Numbered from the stretch's first letter, positions 47,718 through 59,316 are shown. The stretch: 64,000 bases of DNA from Kingdonia uniflora (GCA_014058105.1 JACGCM010001005.1:204274-268273), one strand, 5' to 3'. Notes: a model not told the origin generated them from the letters alone. Made by a program: numbers and translations.

Positions 47718-48000
47718 CCGATAACGTGTTATAAAATAAATATCTAAAGGCAAAACCTATAGAAGATATATGGAAATAAAGCTTAATTTTATTAAGAGCA
47801 TAAACATTGGTCGAATACGTGGAGAGGATATCTCATATATAGGATAGACCTCCGAAATTCATTCTATCTCTTAGCCAAAACCCTAAGGGGTAGGCTTCAT
47901 ATTGGTATCGTACGAGTGGTGCCTAGTGGTAGCCCAAACCCCTTACAAGTGGGACCCACGCGGATCACAACATACGATACCTTTAAATAAATATTTTTGT
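47718..48000 (-). mobile_element. copia-type LTR end on minus with ACACGTTATC motif
   Basis: On minus the sequence TATAACACGTTATCGG (motif at 47,718-47,730) matches the LTR/primer-site junction common in plant copia elements (ACACGTTATCAGCACGA). Upstream on minus lie AATAAAATTAAGC and CTATATATGAGATATCCTC, plausible poly(A) and TATA regions. The outer LTR boundary is not determined. Confidence 0.45.
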
Positions 48001-48439
48001 CTTCAGTGCCAGTGTTATACAAGCAAAACCTGGAACAAAATTTTCAAAAATAAGTAAGCAAAAAAGACATAAATAAACTTCAAAAAACTTCATAGAGAGA
48101 AAAATGAGAAGCTTACACCAAGGGATGAACAGTCTCAAAGCGATAGGCAATGAAAATAGTTCAAATGAAAACATGATCCAATGTATTTATTAGTACTTTT
48201 GTAGGACCAATTTCTTTGAGTTCTAAGATGCGACTTACCACGTCTATTATTAGATACCATGAACCTACTACTAGTGATGTTTTCACTGTACATTTTGCAG
48301 ATTGTCACTTTAATGAGATAATTTTTATGTCTAATAGTACAGTGTGATGACGATCTCATGAAACACTCCACGGCTCTCTCATTTAGGTCTATACATCTAT
48401 TAAAGTGACAAAAAAACTTCTGACTGCTAGGAGTTGGGT
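48001..48439. other. unassigned AT-rich stretch between two copia LTR scraps
   Basis: Only short frames are present on both strands and none is recognised. The sequence has no repeats. It may be host DNA or an internal remnant between the oppositely oriented LTR ends at 47.7 and 48.7 kb. Confidence 0.35.
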
Positions 48440-48678
48440 CCGGCCCAACTCCAAGTGGAGACACCCCAACTGCTAGGAGTTAGGATGTCTCCACTAAACT
48501 TCTAATTAGCAAGCCCATATAAGCTAGGGCTTTATGGGGAGAGTTTTAGAGAGAGATATACATCCTACAAGGTTTAAACCTTATGGTTTCTATCAATAAT
48601 ATCAAGCTCCTTATTTCTCTCATTTCTATGTGTGTATGATTGCTTAGTAGAATTGTTTATTATCTGACACGTTATCAG
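48440..48678 (+). mobile_element. copia-type LTR 3' part and primer-site motif on +
   Basis: ACACGTTATCAG at 48,667-48,678 marks the LTR/primer junction. Before it are a TATA-like CATATAAGC (about 48,517), the sequence TTTATGGGGAGAGTTTTAGAGA and a 3' part typical of short copia LTRs. CAACTGCTAGGAGTT occurs twice, near 48,425 and 48,467, around GGAGACACC. No gag follows, so this is a remnant. Confidence 0.45.
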
Positions 48679-49600
48679 TATTGAGAACAAGAACTAGTGG
48701 ATTAAAGCAAGAAAAAAGGTCTCCAACAATGTTTTTCATATTCTTTTTAAGTTAATGAGGTAACTTTTCTTCAATAAATTCATTTTTTAGTATTAATTCA
48801 TTGATCTCAAGTATAGGATACTAGATCTGATTGTAAATATTAATGCAATATTTTTTTTCTTCAAATTTTACCCTATTTTGGCAAAAATAAATAAATTACC
48901 CTCACGGAGGCTATTTTCAAATGTACTGTGTTACTAATTAGGTTTAGGAGTTTTTATTTTCTATGAGAAGCCTATACTATGACGATCACGGTGATATAAA
49001 TTACTCCGGTGGGTGGGAAATGTCCCTGTCACTGGGAAAAAGCCACTGAAAATGATTGTTTTATGACGTAAAAACCCATTTTTAGCGGCGGCTAGGTTGC
49101 TAAGGTCACCCTTTTTAAGGTTTATTTGTTTAATTATTTTGATAATGTCACAAGATTTTAACCCCATCCAAATCTAAGTTTCATAAACTTAACCTAGATT
49201 AAATCTAATCAGAGTCAAAGTGGACCCAGAGAAGTCAAATTACTGACGCAGTAAGGATAAGACCCACTTACCCTAACGTGGGAAGGTTATAATCGATGAC
49301 GTAGTAGGGGGGCTTACTTGGGGTGACATATAAAATCCACGTGGCATGTGGACCCCACACTAAAAAGTCAATGCTGACGTAGACCAATAATGTGTTGACA
49401 TGTGACATGGCTATGTGCTGATACGTGACACAGTTCTGAGTTGACTCGTGGCAGGGCCAGTGATAAATACGTGGCACAACCATCTATTAACACGTAGCAG
49501 GGCCAATGTGTGACGTGTGTCATAGTTTGTAGTACACACATGGCTTTACATGATGATGACACGTGGCAGACTCTTATCAGACACGGTGCAACCCTATCCA
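48679..49600. other. unassigned stretch with ACGTGGCA-like motifs
   Basis: No gene is recognised. The part 49,335-49,570 contains nine or more spaced variants of A(C/T)GTG(G/A)CA, such as CACGTGGCATG (49,338), GACATGTGACATGG, TACGTGGCACAAC, ACACGTAGCAGGG and ACACGTGGCAGAC (49,559). The rest is AT-rich. This segment abuts the solo LTR's left target duplication. Confidence 0.4.
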
Positions 49601-49605
49601 AACTG

Positions 49606-50219
49606 TAGGGGCCTATCCTCGATCTGACCTAAAATTGAGTTGTCCCCAGTTTGAATTACCTCAATATCAGGCTCACGCATTCTCCACACGACTTCTTCAG
49701 TCAACAGTGCCACATACTCTACGAACTGATGAAGAACGTGGGTCGAGCTTAAACTGGAAAACCTAAACAAGTCAAAGCCATCTGTTTCTCACGAACTCAA
49801 CAATTACTCTGTCAATAGCCACTAACCATATTGTTCGGAGGATGTACTCCAGCACGATGAAGAACTGCGAAAGAGGCCTTTATAAAGAAAAAGTTTCATA
49901 AAAGACAGAGACCGGAAAAACATACGGGAAATCATTAGAATGACGATATCTTCTAATTTTCTCAAGACTCCAAACTTCTTATTTACAAGATCAAACATTT
50001 CTAAGTCTAGAAATTACTTGTAATCAGATATCATCAGCCTCAAGCAATAAAAGTCACTATTACAAAACCCTCAACACGAGGTCGTAGTTTTTAACCTATT
50101 CAAAGATTTTCCACGCTAAATAGCTATGTTATTTCTTATTTACTAGATTGTAGTCACATGTACATTGGTGTAAGGACTAATTCAAGGCCACGTCAAGCTC
50201 ACAGAATTTGGCCATTACA
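49606..50219 (+). mobile_element. solo LTR, 614 bp, with perfect 5-bp target duplication
   Basis: The LTR begins TGTAGGGGCC and ends GGCCATTACA (TG...CA). It is flanked by CAAAC at 49,601-49,605 and again at 50,220-50,224. It belongs to the family of the G2 5' LTR (34,828) by shared ordered blocks, with a TATA core GGCCTTTATAAAG near 49,877. No primer site follows and no polypurine tract precedes it, so this is a recombination product and not the partner of the 34.8-kb LTR. Confidence 0.88.
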
Positions 50220-50224
50220 CAAAC

Positions 50225-51025
50225 CATGACCCAAACCAAATTAGACCAGCTCATACACCTAAAATGGGCATTTTAGCCATATTTTGGTCAATTTAAGTAA
50301 TTTCCCCCCCTAAAAATCCTCCTACAAAGGACCTACCGGGGGGGTCTTTTTCAAAAAATTACACAAATATTTTTAAAAATATTTTGGAAACGGATGCCTT
50401 AATATGATAAATAACTAACTTATATGAGATATAAGAATAATATTAATGCATACTTAAGTATATAACGATAGCTAATGCTTATGGGTACTTGGCTCTATGG
50501 GTATAAACAAACTATTATTTTAAAAAATAAGTTATACCTCAATGTTCCTCTTACTAAACACTATATGCGGAATGTTGCGAGATTTACCATAGATTTTGAA
50601 AGTCGTTTTATATGCCAGAATAAATCCATAATATGGCGATATAATCATTTCCATCGGACCCCAAATTTAAATCATTTGAGTAATAATCGTTTAAAGACCG
50701 CTCTTTATATTGGCCCTTATAATATCTTAAATTACCCGTGCATAGTTGTTTCCAATAAAAATGGTGTGCCTCTGTTGGCCTATCATAGTTGTCACAATAA
50801 GAGTTGTAACAAACATCTCATTAGGTCACCAAATAAAAGTTACTCACATTTGAAACTGCATTATTCTCATGTCCATTTGGATGATGTTGGGATCAATTAC
50901 TTTATTTTCTCCCATAATTATTTTAAGAAGGGGATGAATCTCTTGCCTCTCTGAATCTCACACGCATATTATACTAAGATCGCATTAATTTTGTAAGCGG
51001 GGCCGACACCGACCCTTGGTTATAA
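50225..51025 (+). other. LINE upstream region with unrecognised 159-residue frame
   Basis: The frame at 50,475-50,954 is rich in His, Asn, Ser and Tyr (YHSCHNKSCNKHLI, HLKLHYSHVHLDD). It ends 71 bases before the LINE endonuclease start on the same strand. It could be a remnant of LINE ORF1, which in plants often ends in a Cys/His-rich segment, but no clear zinc knuckle is seen. Confidence 0.35.
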
Positions 51026-52212
51026 ATGATTACTTTATCCTGGAATTACAGGGGAAACGGGAAGCCCTCCACCCTCCGTGAGCTTAAAACTCACAGTAAA
51101 ATTTTTGATCTTGACATTATTTTTCTCTCTAAAACTAAAGCCAACTCATGTGATGCTTTCAAAAAAATCTTACTCTTAGGCTTTACTCCTTTGTTTATTG
51201 TTGACGTTTCCCCCAACAATGGCAGTGGGCTTTGGCTTGTATGGAAAAAAAATGTTTTTCTCTCTATGCCTACGTCTTCTCTACCCCCCCCCCCCCCCCC
51301 CGGCGATCATCTTGATTTTCCCTTTACGCCTTGGATCTATTCTTATGTGTATGGCCCCCCTAAGTGGCAACACCGTAATAATTTCTAGAACTCCATCACT
51401 AACTTTGCCAACTCGATTACCCTCCCTTGGACTGTCATTGGTCATCTTAACAACATTCATAACTTGGAAGACAAATGGGGAGGCAAACCATATAACTATC
51501 ATTCTTTCAATCCTTTGGAGGAATTTATCTTCAACGCATCCCTAGTCGATTTCAGCTTCTCGGGAGTGTCATATACCTAGTCTAAAAAAAGGAAAGGAGT
51601 CGAGTTCTGGAAAAGACACCTTTATAGAGTCCTTGTCTCGACCTTCTAGACTACTGTTTTTCCTCAAACTAATGTCCATAGCATTCCTATTATTGGCTCT
51701 GACCATGGTCCTATTGTTCTCAATACTCACCCAGATAATAATAACCACCCCAAACAATTTTACTTCAAATCTATATGGCGACAGACGTTAGGTGTAAGGA
51801 TGTTATTGGAAAAGCTTGGACCCCTAACCCTGAGGGCTTCAAACCTCTTAAACTAGTCTGTAACAAAACTCATGAATACCAAAAAAGACCATATCAGCTG
51901 GAGCAAAAATGTGTTTAGTAATATCCTGTTGAAGGTTAAAGGCCTTAGAAATGAGATTACAAACCTTCAAAAGTCCTCCTTATCTGTTGAAAAGAATACT
52001 CGTGAAGCTGCCCTTCAACTGAACCTTGATCATATTCTTAACCAAGAAGAGATACAGTGACGTGATAAGTCTAGGAAAACTTGGCTGAAAGATGCAGATC
52101 ATAATACCAAATTCTTTCACTTGTCTGCAATTTGTCTTAAGAAAAAGAACAACATTTTCATAATAGGAAACAACATTGTTAATTGGACTCATGAAAAGAC
52201 TAACATTAAAGA
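51026..52212 (+). pseudogene. LINE ORF2, 5' part: AP-type endonuclease and pre-RT region
   Basis: The frame opens with WNYRGNGKPSTLRELK and IIFLSKTKA, the N-terminus of the plant LINE endonuclease. GSDHGPIVL near 51,695 is the conserved SDH-P motif of the active site. RKTWLKDADHNTKFFHLSA near 52,074 and KKKNNI are the block that precedes the RT domain. Frame breaks lie at a C18 run (51,284-51,301), at 51,388 and at about 51,584, 51,649 and 52,058. Homology stops at 52,212, where the 10.2-kb LTR element begins, and resumes at 62,443. Confidence 0.88.
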
Positions 52213-52685
52213 TGTAATAACCTAATTCTGGGATTCGGACTTAGCCTTTACACCAGATGTAATCAGAACGCTAATAATAACTAACACAAAAGTTTACTGT
52301 GGAAAACCTTTTAATAGGTTAAAAATGACGACCTCTCTTGAGGATTTTAGAAAGAGAGAAAGATGTTATTGAGAATGCTAGATATTATAAGAGGTTATGT
52401 AGAGACTTTTTGATATAAAAAGTTTGTCTTTTCTCTGTAGTTCTATGGACCTATTTATATAGGTCTTATAATATGACTGTTATCTACTTTAATGACGAAC
52501 GTTAAAATATATGATTTTGATAAGTCTTCATAATAATTATGTAATGGCTTGAGTAACTCTTTATCTTTGTAATTGCTCCATAATGTGTCTTCATAAATGT
52601 GCCACGTGTATGTTGACGAGGTCGAGTAGTCGTATGATGGTCGAAGATGGAGCTTGAGTCTGAGATATGGAATAAGCTCCTTACA
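52213..52685. repeat. left LTR of the 10.2-kb element
   Basis: It starts TGTAATAACCTAATT and ends TAAGCTCCTTACA, so it has TG...CA ends. A TATA-like TTTATATAGG lies near 52,454. It aligns with 61,953-62,437 over its whole length, with small indels and scattered substitutions, for example TCTTGAGGATTTTAGAAAGA and GAATGCTAG shared in order. Confidence 0.88.
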
Positions 52686-52764
52686 TTAGACGGCTCTCAG
52701 CTAATAGCACGAGAAGCATTAAGGGCGAGTGGTGTTGGCTGAGAAATGCATTTTATATCAGTTA

Positions 52765-53605
52765 GTCTGTTTGGTCGAATTCGGCAAACCAATAATCGAT
52801 ATGTAATGTGTAATCTGCTTGGTCAAATTGGGCGAACCAATAATCGATATCCAATGTGCAATCTGTTCGGTCGAATTGGACGAACCAATAACCGACCTGA
52901 AATGTATTAGATGGGTGGTCGAATTCAGATGAACCAATAAGCAACCAATAATGTATTAGATGGGTGGTCAAATTGGGATGAACCATTAAGTGACCTGTAA
53001 TGTATTAGAAGATTGAATTGGCTAAAGTAACAATTCTGTATATAGATGTGTTGGTCGAATTGGGATGAACCAATAAGCGACCTATAACGTATTAGAAGAT
53101 TGAATTGGCTGAAGGAACAATTCTGCATATAGATGTGTTGGTCGAATTAGGATAAACCAATAAACGACCTATAATATATTAGAAGATTGAATTAGCTGAA
53201 GCAACAATTATGTATATAGATGTGTTGGTCGAATTGGGATAAACTAATAAGAAACCTGTAATGTATTAGATGGGCGGGCGGATTGGGATGAACCAGTAAG
53301 CGACCTGTAATGTATTAGATGGGCGGTCGAATTGAGATGAACCAGTAAGCAACCTATAATGTATTAGTTGGGCGGTCGAATTGGGATAAACCAATAAGCG
53401 ACCTGTAATGTATTAGATGGGCGGTCGAATTGAGACGAACCAATTATCGACCTGTAATGTGCTCTGTTTGGTCGTATTGGACAAACCAATTATCGACCTG
53501 TAATGTGCTCTGTTTGGTCGTATTGGACAAACCAATTATCGACCTTTAATGTGCTCCGTTTGGTCGAATTGGGCGAACCAATAAGCGACCTATAAGATGT
53601 AATCG
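52765..53605. repeat. 49-bp tandem repeat block
   Basis: CGGTCGAATTGGGATAAACC recurs at 53,324, 53,373 and 53,422 (49-bp steps). The full block has about fifteen copies of GGTCGAATTGGGATGAACCA followed by ATAAGCGACCTGTAATGTAT. Some copies carry an insert with GAAGATTGAATTGGCTGAAG that lengthens the unit to about 85 bp. The block lies directly inside the left LTR. Frames across it on minus are repeat artefacts. Confidence 0.85.
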
Positions 53606-54958
53606 TAGAGAATGTCGTTTGAAGAACTCGATCTGAAGACCGAGCCTGAACCAAACTATACGGCAGGTATTTAAAGTACTAGATAGAACAATACCATTAG
53701 AGCTAAGACGGTGAAGAAATCGAATGAAAATTATTCGACCTTGTTAGATCAGTTGCAGCAAGACTTATATGAGATGTTCATGGTTGTTTGAAGATAATTA
53801 GACATTGTAGAGGTTCCTTTCTTGAATGTCTGTAACTTTGATTTTTAGTTACATAATGGGAGATCAAGATACCGATGAGAATCTTTTTGCTAGGGTCATC
53901 CAAAGAGCGTTGAAGGTATTCTTGACATAGTTCGTCAAAGACAAGAGGCTCAACAACATTGTCTACAGAAATTCGCGTCAAGAAGTAATTCCTACGTGAC
54001 TTTGCATAAATGACCAAGCTTATATAAAGTTTATAGCAATTATAATGGAGACCCCTTAAACGACGATCTTATTTCTTAAGCCAAGATAGGCGTCGAGAAC
54101 CAGGCGTGGACAGATTCATCATAATGGTAGTAGTCATAGCTGAAGGTTGAGAAATTGTAGAACGATTAGAGAAATGCCGAAAAGTATAATTTTGAATAGT
54201 AACAACTTCTTCTTCCGTTATAAGTGTCATCAAAAGCTTGGGTCAACACTATTGGTTGAAAGGTGCGTATGTAAACCCGATATACAAGTGCTTATCAGAT
54301 GTGATTCAGGAATACCGCGAACTAATGTTAGCAAGATCTTCCAAATCGTATTGAAATTCCCATACATAATTGTCTGTCGAAGCTGAGATAGAGAGCCTCT
54401 AGGATTCATATGTTTGCCTGATCCGAAGTGAAAGCATGCAAAATTTTTGCACCTTTTAAGTTAATAGTAATAATCGAAACAGGTTAAGCATCTAGAATCG
54501 GACCTCCCAAGCTCAATGTAAAGAGATTTTCTATATTGTGAAACGAACTGCTTCGTTGGCATGAAACGAACTGCTTCGTATATCGTTTTAAAAGACTGAA
54601 TACCAATCTTAATTTGATAAGATCTTCACGGATTTAATGCTCATGATTGTTCTCTCCGTAAACGATTTTTGAGGATGGATTCTTCATGTCGGCAACAGTA
54701 GTGGGAGACCAGAAAGCATCCCAAAATTTGGCCTTGCGGCAAGTGACTCAAAAGCAAACCTTCTGATCAAACAAACCCAAATATGTAGAGAATCTTCTAG
54801 GAGGCGTAAACATAGTTGAATTAGGAGACCTCTTTGCAAAATACGAGTCGAAAGTATGTCGAAGTGGCGACCTATCATACGATAAAGGAGACTCGGAAAA
54901 CTATGCATGAAATGCAATAGTCACCGCACTTACAACTTTCTTTATGGAATAATACTTG
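53606..54958. other. internal region of the LTR element without recognised gene
   Basis: Minus frames at 54,017-53,778 (79 residues) and 54,917-54,684 (77 residues, LIQLCLRLLEDSLHIWVCLI) have no features I can assign. GAAACGAACTGCTTCGT occurs twice near 54,540-54,580. No retrotransposon protein motif was found on either strand. Confidence 0.4.
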
Positions 54959-54966
54959 AGTGCAAG

Positions 54967-55487
54967 TAGGGCTGCAACTTTTGTCCGAACTTCCGATTTT
55001 TTCCGAAATCCGATCCGAATTTTCCGATTTTGGAACCCAATTTTACAGTTCCGATTTCCAAAAATCCGATTTCCGATTTTTTTCCGAAAAAATTCGGATC
55101 GGAATCGGATAGGCTTCTGTAATTTCGAAATTCCGATTTTTCCGAAAATAATCGATCCGATTTTTCCAAAAATAGCCGATCCGATTTTTCCGAATACTAT
55201 TATTCCGATTTAGTCAGAATAACATATTCCGAATATATCCGAATCCAAAATATCAAAATAATTTATTCCGAAAATTATTCCGAAAATTCGAAATTTATTC
55301 GGAATATCCGAAATTTCTGAATTTTGATCCGAATTCCGAAAATTCCGAAAAATTTTGGATTCGGATTTATTTTGGCAGTTCCGAAAAAAATCGGATCGGA
55401 TCGGAACAGGTTTTCTAGTTCCGAAAAAAATCGAAAAAATTCCGAACACCTCTATTTCCGATCCGATCCGATCCGAAAACAGGCCTA
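54967..55487. mobile_element. 521-bp hAT-type MITE made of TTCCGA repeats
   Basis: The element runs from TAGGGCTGCAAC to ACAGGCCTA (imperfect terminal inverted repeats) and is flanked by the identical 8-bp AGTGCAAG at 54,959-54,966 and 55,488-55,495. The interior is almost wholly variants of TTCCGAT(T/A)TTT and TCGGATCGGA on both strands. The 8-bp duplication and TAG ends indicate hAT mobilisation. It is too short to encode a transposase. Confidence 0.88.
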
Positions 55488-55675
55488 AGTGCAAGATATA
55501 TGGAGAGACTTGATATCTGTCTGTAGAAAACTCATCGCACGAATAAGCGTTGACAGTTATATCACTTTCTGAATCAATATCATTTGAAGGAATGTAAGAT
55601 ATAGTTACATACATGCAACACCGAACCCAAAAAAACCACTATTTCCTGAATCGAAAACTTCTTCACCATAATAAA

Positions 55676-55935
55676 TCAATGATCTGACATTTCCATCATT
55701 GTTACGTGATCTCGAGTGGCAAGGGCGAGGATATCCGAGCATGAGACGATGTTGGGACTCTCAAGCTCGAGAGCGGTCTTGGCGCGGATGACATCTAATG
55801 CATCACCGAGGAGGGATAGATTGATGTCGGCGTTGTGCTCGACGTTATTGAAGGTTTTGGAGGTAACGAGGACGGATACATCCCAGCCTTTGTCAAGGAA
55901 CCATGAGGATGAACTTGAGTCAGCTATCATCATTA
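55676..55935 (-). pseudogene. class III peroxidase gene fragment
   Basis: The minus frame reads WDVSVLVTSKTFNNVEHNAD, then INLSLLGDALDVI, RAKTALELESPNIVSCSDIL and ALATRDHV. This is the segment of plant secretory (class III) peroxidases from the distal active site to the region before the heme-binding helix. These enzymes normally have a Phe-His-Asp-Cys at the distal site; here the matching place reads WFLDKG, so the catalytic His is lost. Only about 85 of roughly 320 residues remain and no flanking exons are seen. It lies in the body of the 10.2-kb element, which implies capture of a host gene piece. Confidence 0.75.
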
Positions 55936-55975
55936 TGAAAATAGCTTTTCGGATTGTGTACACCATTACCAACCA

Positions 55976-56421
55976 GAGATGACAATATGGCTTCGACAGA
56001 TCTAAAAATTGATTACGCCATTATATTGCGTACATCATAATAATTGACGATTTTATGACGAGTTTCGGCCTCCTTAAAAGAGGCTTGTTGTCGAGCTCGA
56101 GTGAGCAATTATCTAGAGCTCGCATTCGAGTTTTTTACGAGATTCCAGACCTCCCAACTCGATCTCTCAAATCGTCAGATGAAAATGGTGAGCTGGTGGG
56201 AGGTGATAAAGATACTTCTTCTTCAGATGTCCATTATAATCCAAGAACACATCAGGGTTGACATCCAACATCACAGATGAAGATCCAGAGCTCGAATAAC
56301 ACTTGATTGAAATCTAACAAGAGCTACTTGAACAAAGTGTTGGCTTGAGAGCTTGAATCTCATTGCGCATCGACAGTGTTTCTGAGATGAGAACGAGTTG
56401 AATTCATCGTTGCATTTTGCA
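55976..56421. other. short stretch between peroxidase fragment and MULE
   Basis: A + frame at 56,055-56,261 (LSRARIRVFYEIPDLPTRSL) is not recognised. GAGCTCGA-type words are frequent. It may be a further captured fragment or noncoding DNA of the LTR element. It ends in the MULE target duplication CATTTTGCA (56,413-56,421). Confidence 0.35.
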
Positions 56422-56626
56422 GGGGAAATTTTTTATCTCTCTAAAGAGATCAATTTTTGATCTCTTCTAATAAAAACACACCATGTGGCATGAGAGAGAA
56501 AAATTCATAAATATTTTAACCCACAACTTAACACTGTTTGTATCCATTTTAACTCCTTTCTTTTAAAAGTTTTAAAAACTCCTCCATCAGTCCCTACACT
56601 ATTTGGAATCCTTTTTTAACTCCTCT
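56422..56626 (+). repeat. left terminal inverted repeat of the MULE
   Basis: It pairs with 61,183-61,384 on the opposite strand. The outer end contains a nested palindrome, AAAGAGATCAATTTTTGATCTCTT, near 56,442-56,465. The inner end stops at ACTCCTCTC. Confidence 0.9.
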
Positions 56627-56984
56627 CTTTTATTAAAAATAAAAATAGGTCTATTTTCCTCTTTTTAACCTTAGTACAATTCCTAATTCTAACTTCCAAG
56701 CAAGAGTAAAAAAGAAGAGGGCGTCATCATCAATTCAATATAGTAACTACACCAAGTATCTTCTAATTAATATTTTAATAGTTATAACATGAGTATTAAA
56801 TTATAGTTTATTATGTGAGAAATAGTAAATACAATTCCAACCACAAAATTCTATAACAAGAGTTCTTCTTTATCAATTCAAGTTTCATACTTATGAGACA
56901 TTCTTTGATTGTGTCTTTTTAATTTTATTTACAACAGTCCTTATAAATTGTATTTAGCTAATATTGATATTCTTACTTTATAGG

Positions 56985-59147
56985 ATGGATACGGAAAGCG
57001 AAACTCCACCTCTAAGTAATGAAAATTTGTATCATATACCAGTAATTGGGAAGACTTTTAAATCTGAAGATGAAGCTTATAACTTTTACAATCTTTTTGG
57101 GAGATTAAATGGATTTAGTATACGTAGAGGTTCCTCTACTCGACGATCAGGTTTAGATAAAATAGTTACGAGAAGAGTTCTATGTTGCTCAAAAGAAGGT
57201 CAGTATAAAAAATATCCAAGAGGATCCCCTGCGAATAGACGGTTGATTACAAGAACCAACTGTAACGCAAGACTTGTTTATAAGTTGTTTCCAGACAACC
57301 TATATCATGTAACAGAACTTCATGAAACCCATAATCATGATCTTGCACTTTCTTCTGAAGTACACCATTTGAGGTCACAACGAAGTGTAAGTAACAAACA
57401 AAAGGTATTAATGAAGAACATGTACGATTCGGGGATAGAATCAACTGATATGTTTGATCTAATGAGTTTGGAAGTAGGAGGTGCGCAAAATCTGAACTTC
57501 ACACTTCCGGATTATGCAAATGCATTGCAAAGAATAAGACGTAGTGAGATATTAGAAAAAGAGGATACACAACTCCTCTTGGAGTACTTCATGTCCAAGA
57601 GAAAGGAGAATCTTTATTTTTTTTACTCAATACATATGAACGAAAATAATAAGATTTGTAGTAGTTTTTGGGCCGATGCAAAGTCAAGAGCGGATTACAG
57701 TTTCTTTGGTGATGTTCTGTGTTTTAATACAACTTACCAAACCAATGTATATGAAAATCCATATGCTCCTTTTATTAGAGTGAATAACCATGGGCAGCTG
57801 GTATTTTTTGGGCGTGTTTTGTTGTTGGATGAGACTACTGAAACTTTTAAATGGTTTTTTCAAACTTTTTTGGAAGCAATGAATGGAAAACATCCAGTTA
57901 CTATCTTCACTGATCAAGTAACATCTATGGGAATGCCATTAAAGAGGTGTTTCCAACTACTCATCATCATTTGTGCTTATGGCATCTATACCAGAATGTT
58001 GTGAAGCATTTGTCTCAAGTGTTTGATGACTTTGCCAATTTCGCACCAAATTTAAATACTTGTATCGATGAGACAGAGATAGAAGAGGAGTTTCAATCTT
58101 GCTGGGACACTACTATTTAAGTATAAATTGGAGCAGAATGTATGGATGCAAGGCTTATATCTTTTGCGAGAAAAATGGGCACAAGTATATACTCGACAAT
58201 ATTTTTGTGCAGGTATTTAATTTTTTATAATTTCGATATTTTTTTAATACATTCTTTTTCATTGCACAAATCATTTTGTTGTCTCCAAAATAAATAAATG
58301 TGTTCTTCAAAGAAAATGAAAAGGGGAAGCTTTAGAGAACTCACTTTGTGCTTACTTGTTATTTTTTGTGAAGGTATGACAACAACCCAATGAAGTGAAG
58401 GGATGAATAGGTTTTTGAAGAAGTATTTCAAGAGAACGCTATCATTATGGGAGTTTGTTATTTAGTATGATAGATCACTTGCAAATCGGCGTGAAAAAGA
58501 AAAAAAAACAAGACTTTAACTGCAAACAATCGAAACCTAATGTGAAGACAACGTGGCCAGTAATTCGTCAAGCATCTAAGAAGTACACTATAAAAATGTT
58601 TTCAAAGTTCCAAGATGAGTATCTCTCCACGTTGGATTTGGTTCTAGAGAACATTAACGAAGAGGGGTCATTGTTAACATATAAAGTTTCTTGTTTTGTT
58701 AGGAGATCACACACCGTTACATTTGATACAATCGATAACTTAGTAAAATGCAGTTGCATAAATTTTAAGTTCATGGGAATTCTTTGTGCGCACGCCATGA
58801 GAGTACTCTCTAATAAACAACTACTTGAGCTTCCGTCATCTTGTTATTTAAATAAATGGACCAAAGATGCAAGGTATGGTGTTATAGTTGATGACCGGAG
58901 AAAAGAAGTACACGTTGATTGTTACCCATCCTTATCTTTGCAGTGTAGTGAATTATCACATATGGCACTCAATATAGCCATGAAAGGTGTTAGTCCTCAC
59001 AAAACTTTTGCATTTGCTAAAGGATTGCTCACTAAAGCCGGGGAAGAGCTAGATAATTTTTTGAAAACTAACTGTGATGAAGGGGGAAATCTTGAAGATA
59101 GTGGAATTGATAAAAGGGTGAAAAAAAAAAGCCTTAGACTTGACTAA
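56985..59147 (+). pseudogene. FAR1/FHY3-related MULE transposase, inactivated
   Basis: The ATG at 56,985 follows TTTATAG, a likely 3' splice site of a leader intron. Residues about 20-120 form the FAR1 DNA-binding domain (SEDEAYNFYNLFGRLNGF, TNCNARLVYK, HETHNHDL). Residues about 225-320 are the MULE transposase core (FWADAKSRADYSFFGDVLCF, LLLDETTETFKWFF, TIFTDQ). Near 58,749 is a SWIM zinc finger, C-x-C-x9-C-x-H. Breaks: a frameshift at about 57,928-57,936, another at about 58,110, and TGA at 58,391 where the family usually has Arg after TTTQ. The first catalytic Asp (family FDTTY) reads Asn at residue 248 (57,726-57,728). Host FAR1 proteins are transcription factors, but the terminal repeats show this copy is a transposon gene. 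Confidence 0.92.
58213..58373 (+). other. intron in the MULE transposase
   Basis: The exon ends ...TTTTGTGCAG and the intron begins GTATTTAATT. The intron ends TTTTTTGTGAAG and the next exon begins GTATGACAAC. Joining gives the expected Gly-Met-Thr-Thr-Thr-Gln of FAR1-family proteins in frame. The 161-nt interval is 70 percent or more A/T with a T-rich 5' part. Confidence 0.75.
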
Positions 59148-59277
59148 TGTAAATATCACATTGCGAAATCTACCGTGGAAAAAATGCAGGGTGGAAAAGC
59201 GACAGATTCAAAAGCTCATTAGAGACAGGAAAAAGGAAGAGAAGAAACCATCAAACAAAAGATGGTTATGAAGAAAC

Positions 59278-59316
<39 letters not shown>

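Noticed and set aside
34828..50219. The LTRs at 34.8 and 49.6 kb as the two ends of one 15-kb element
   Set aside because: The right LTR has its own perfect CAAAC duplication on both sides, and no polypurine tract precedes it, so it is a separate solo LTR.
51281..51502. Pro- or Gly-rich frames around the C18 run
   Set aside because: They result from translating a homopolymer within the LINE endonuclease region. Run length is also the least reliable part of any read.
52762..53128. Minus-strand frames rich in WFAQFDQADYTL-like repeats as a gene
   Set aside because: They are translations of the 49-bp tandem repeat with no conserved start or flanking exons.
56985..59147. Host FAR1/FHY3 transcription factor gene
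   Set aside because: Terminal inverted repeats and a target duplication enclose it, and it carries two frameshifts, a stop and an active-site change.
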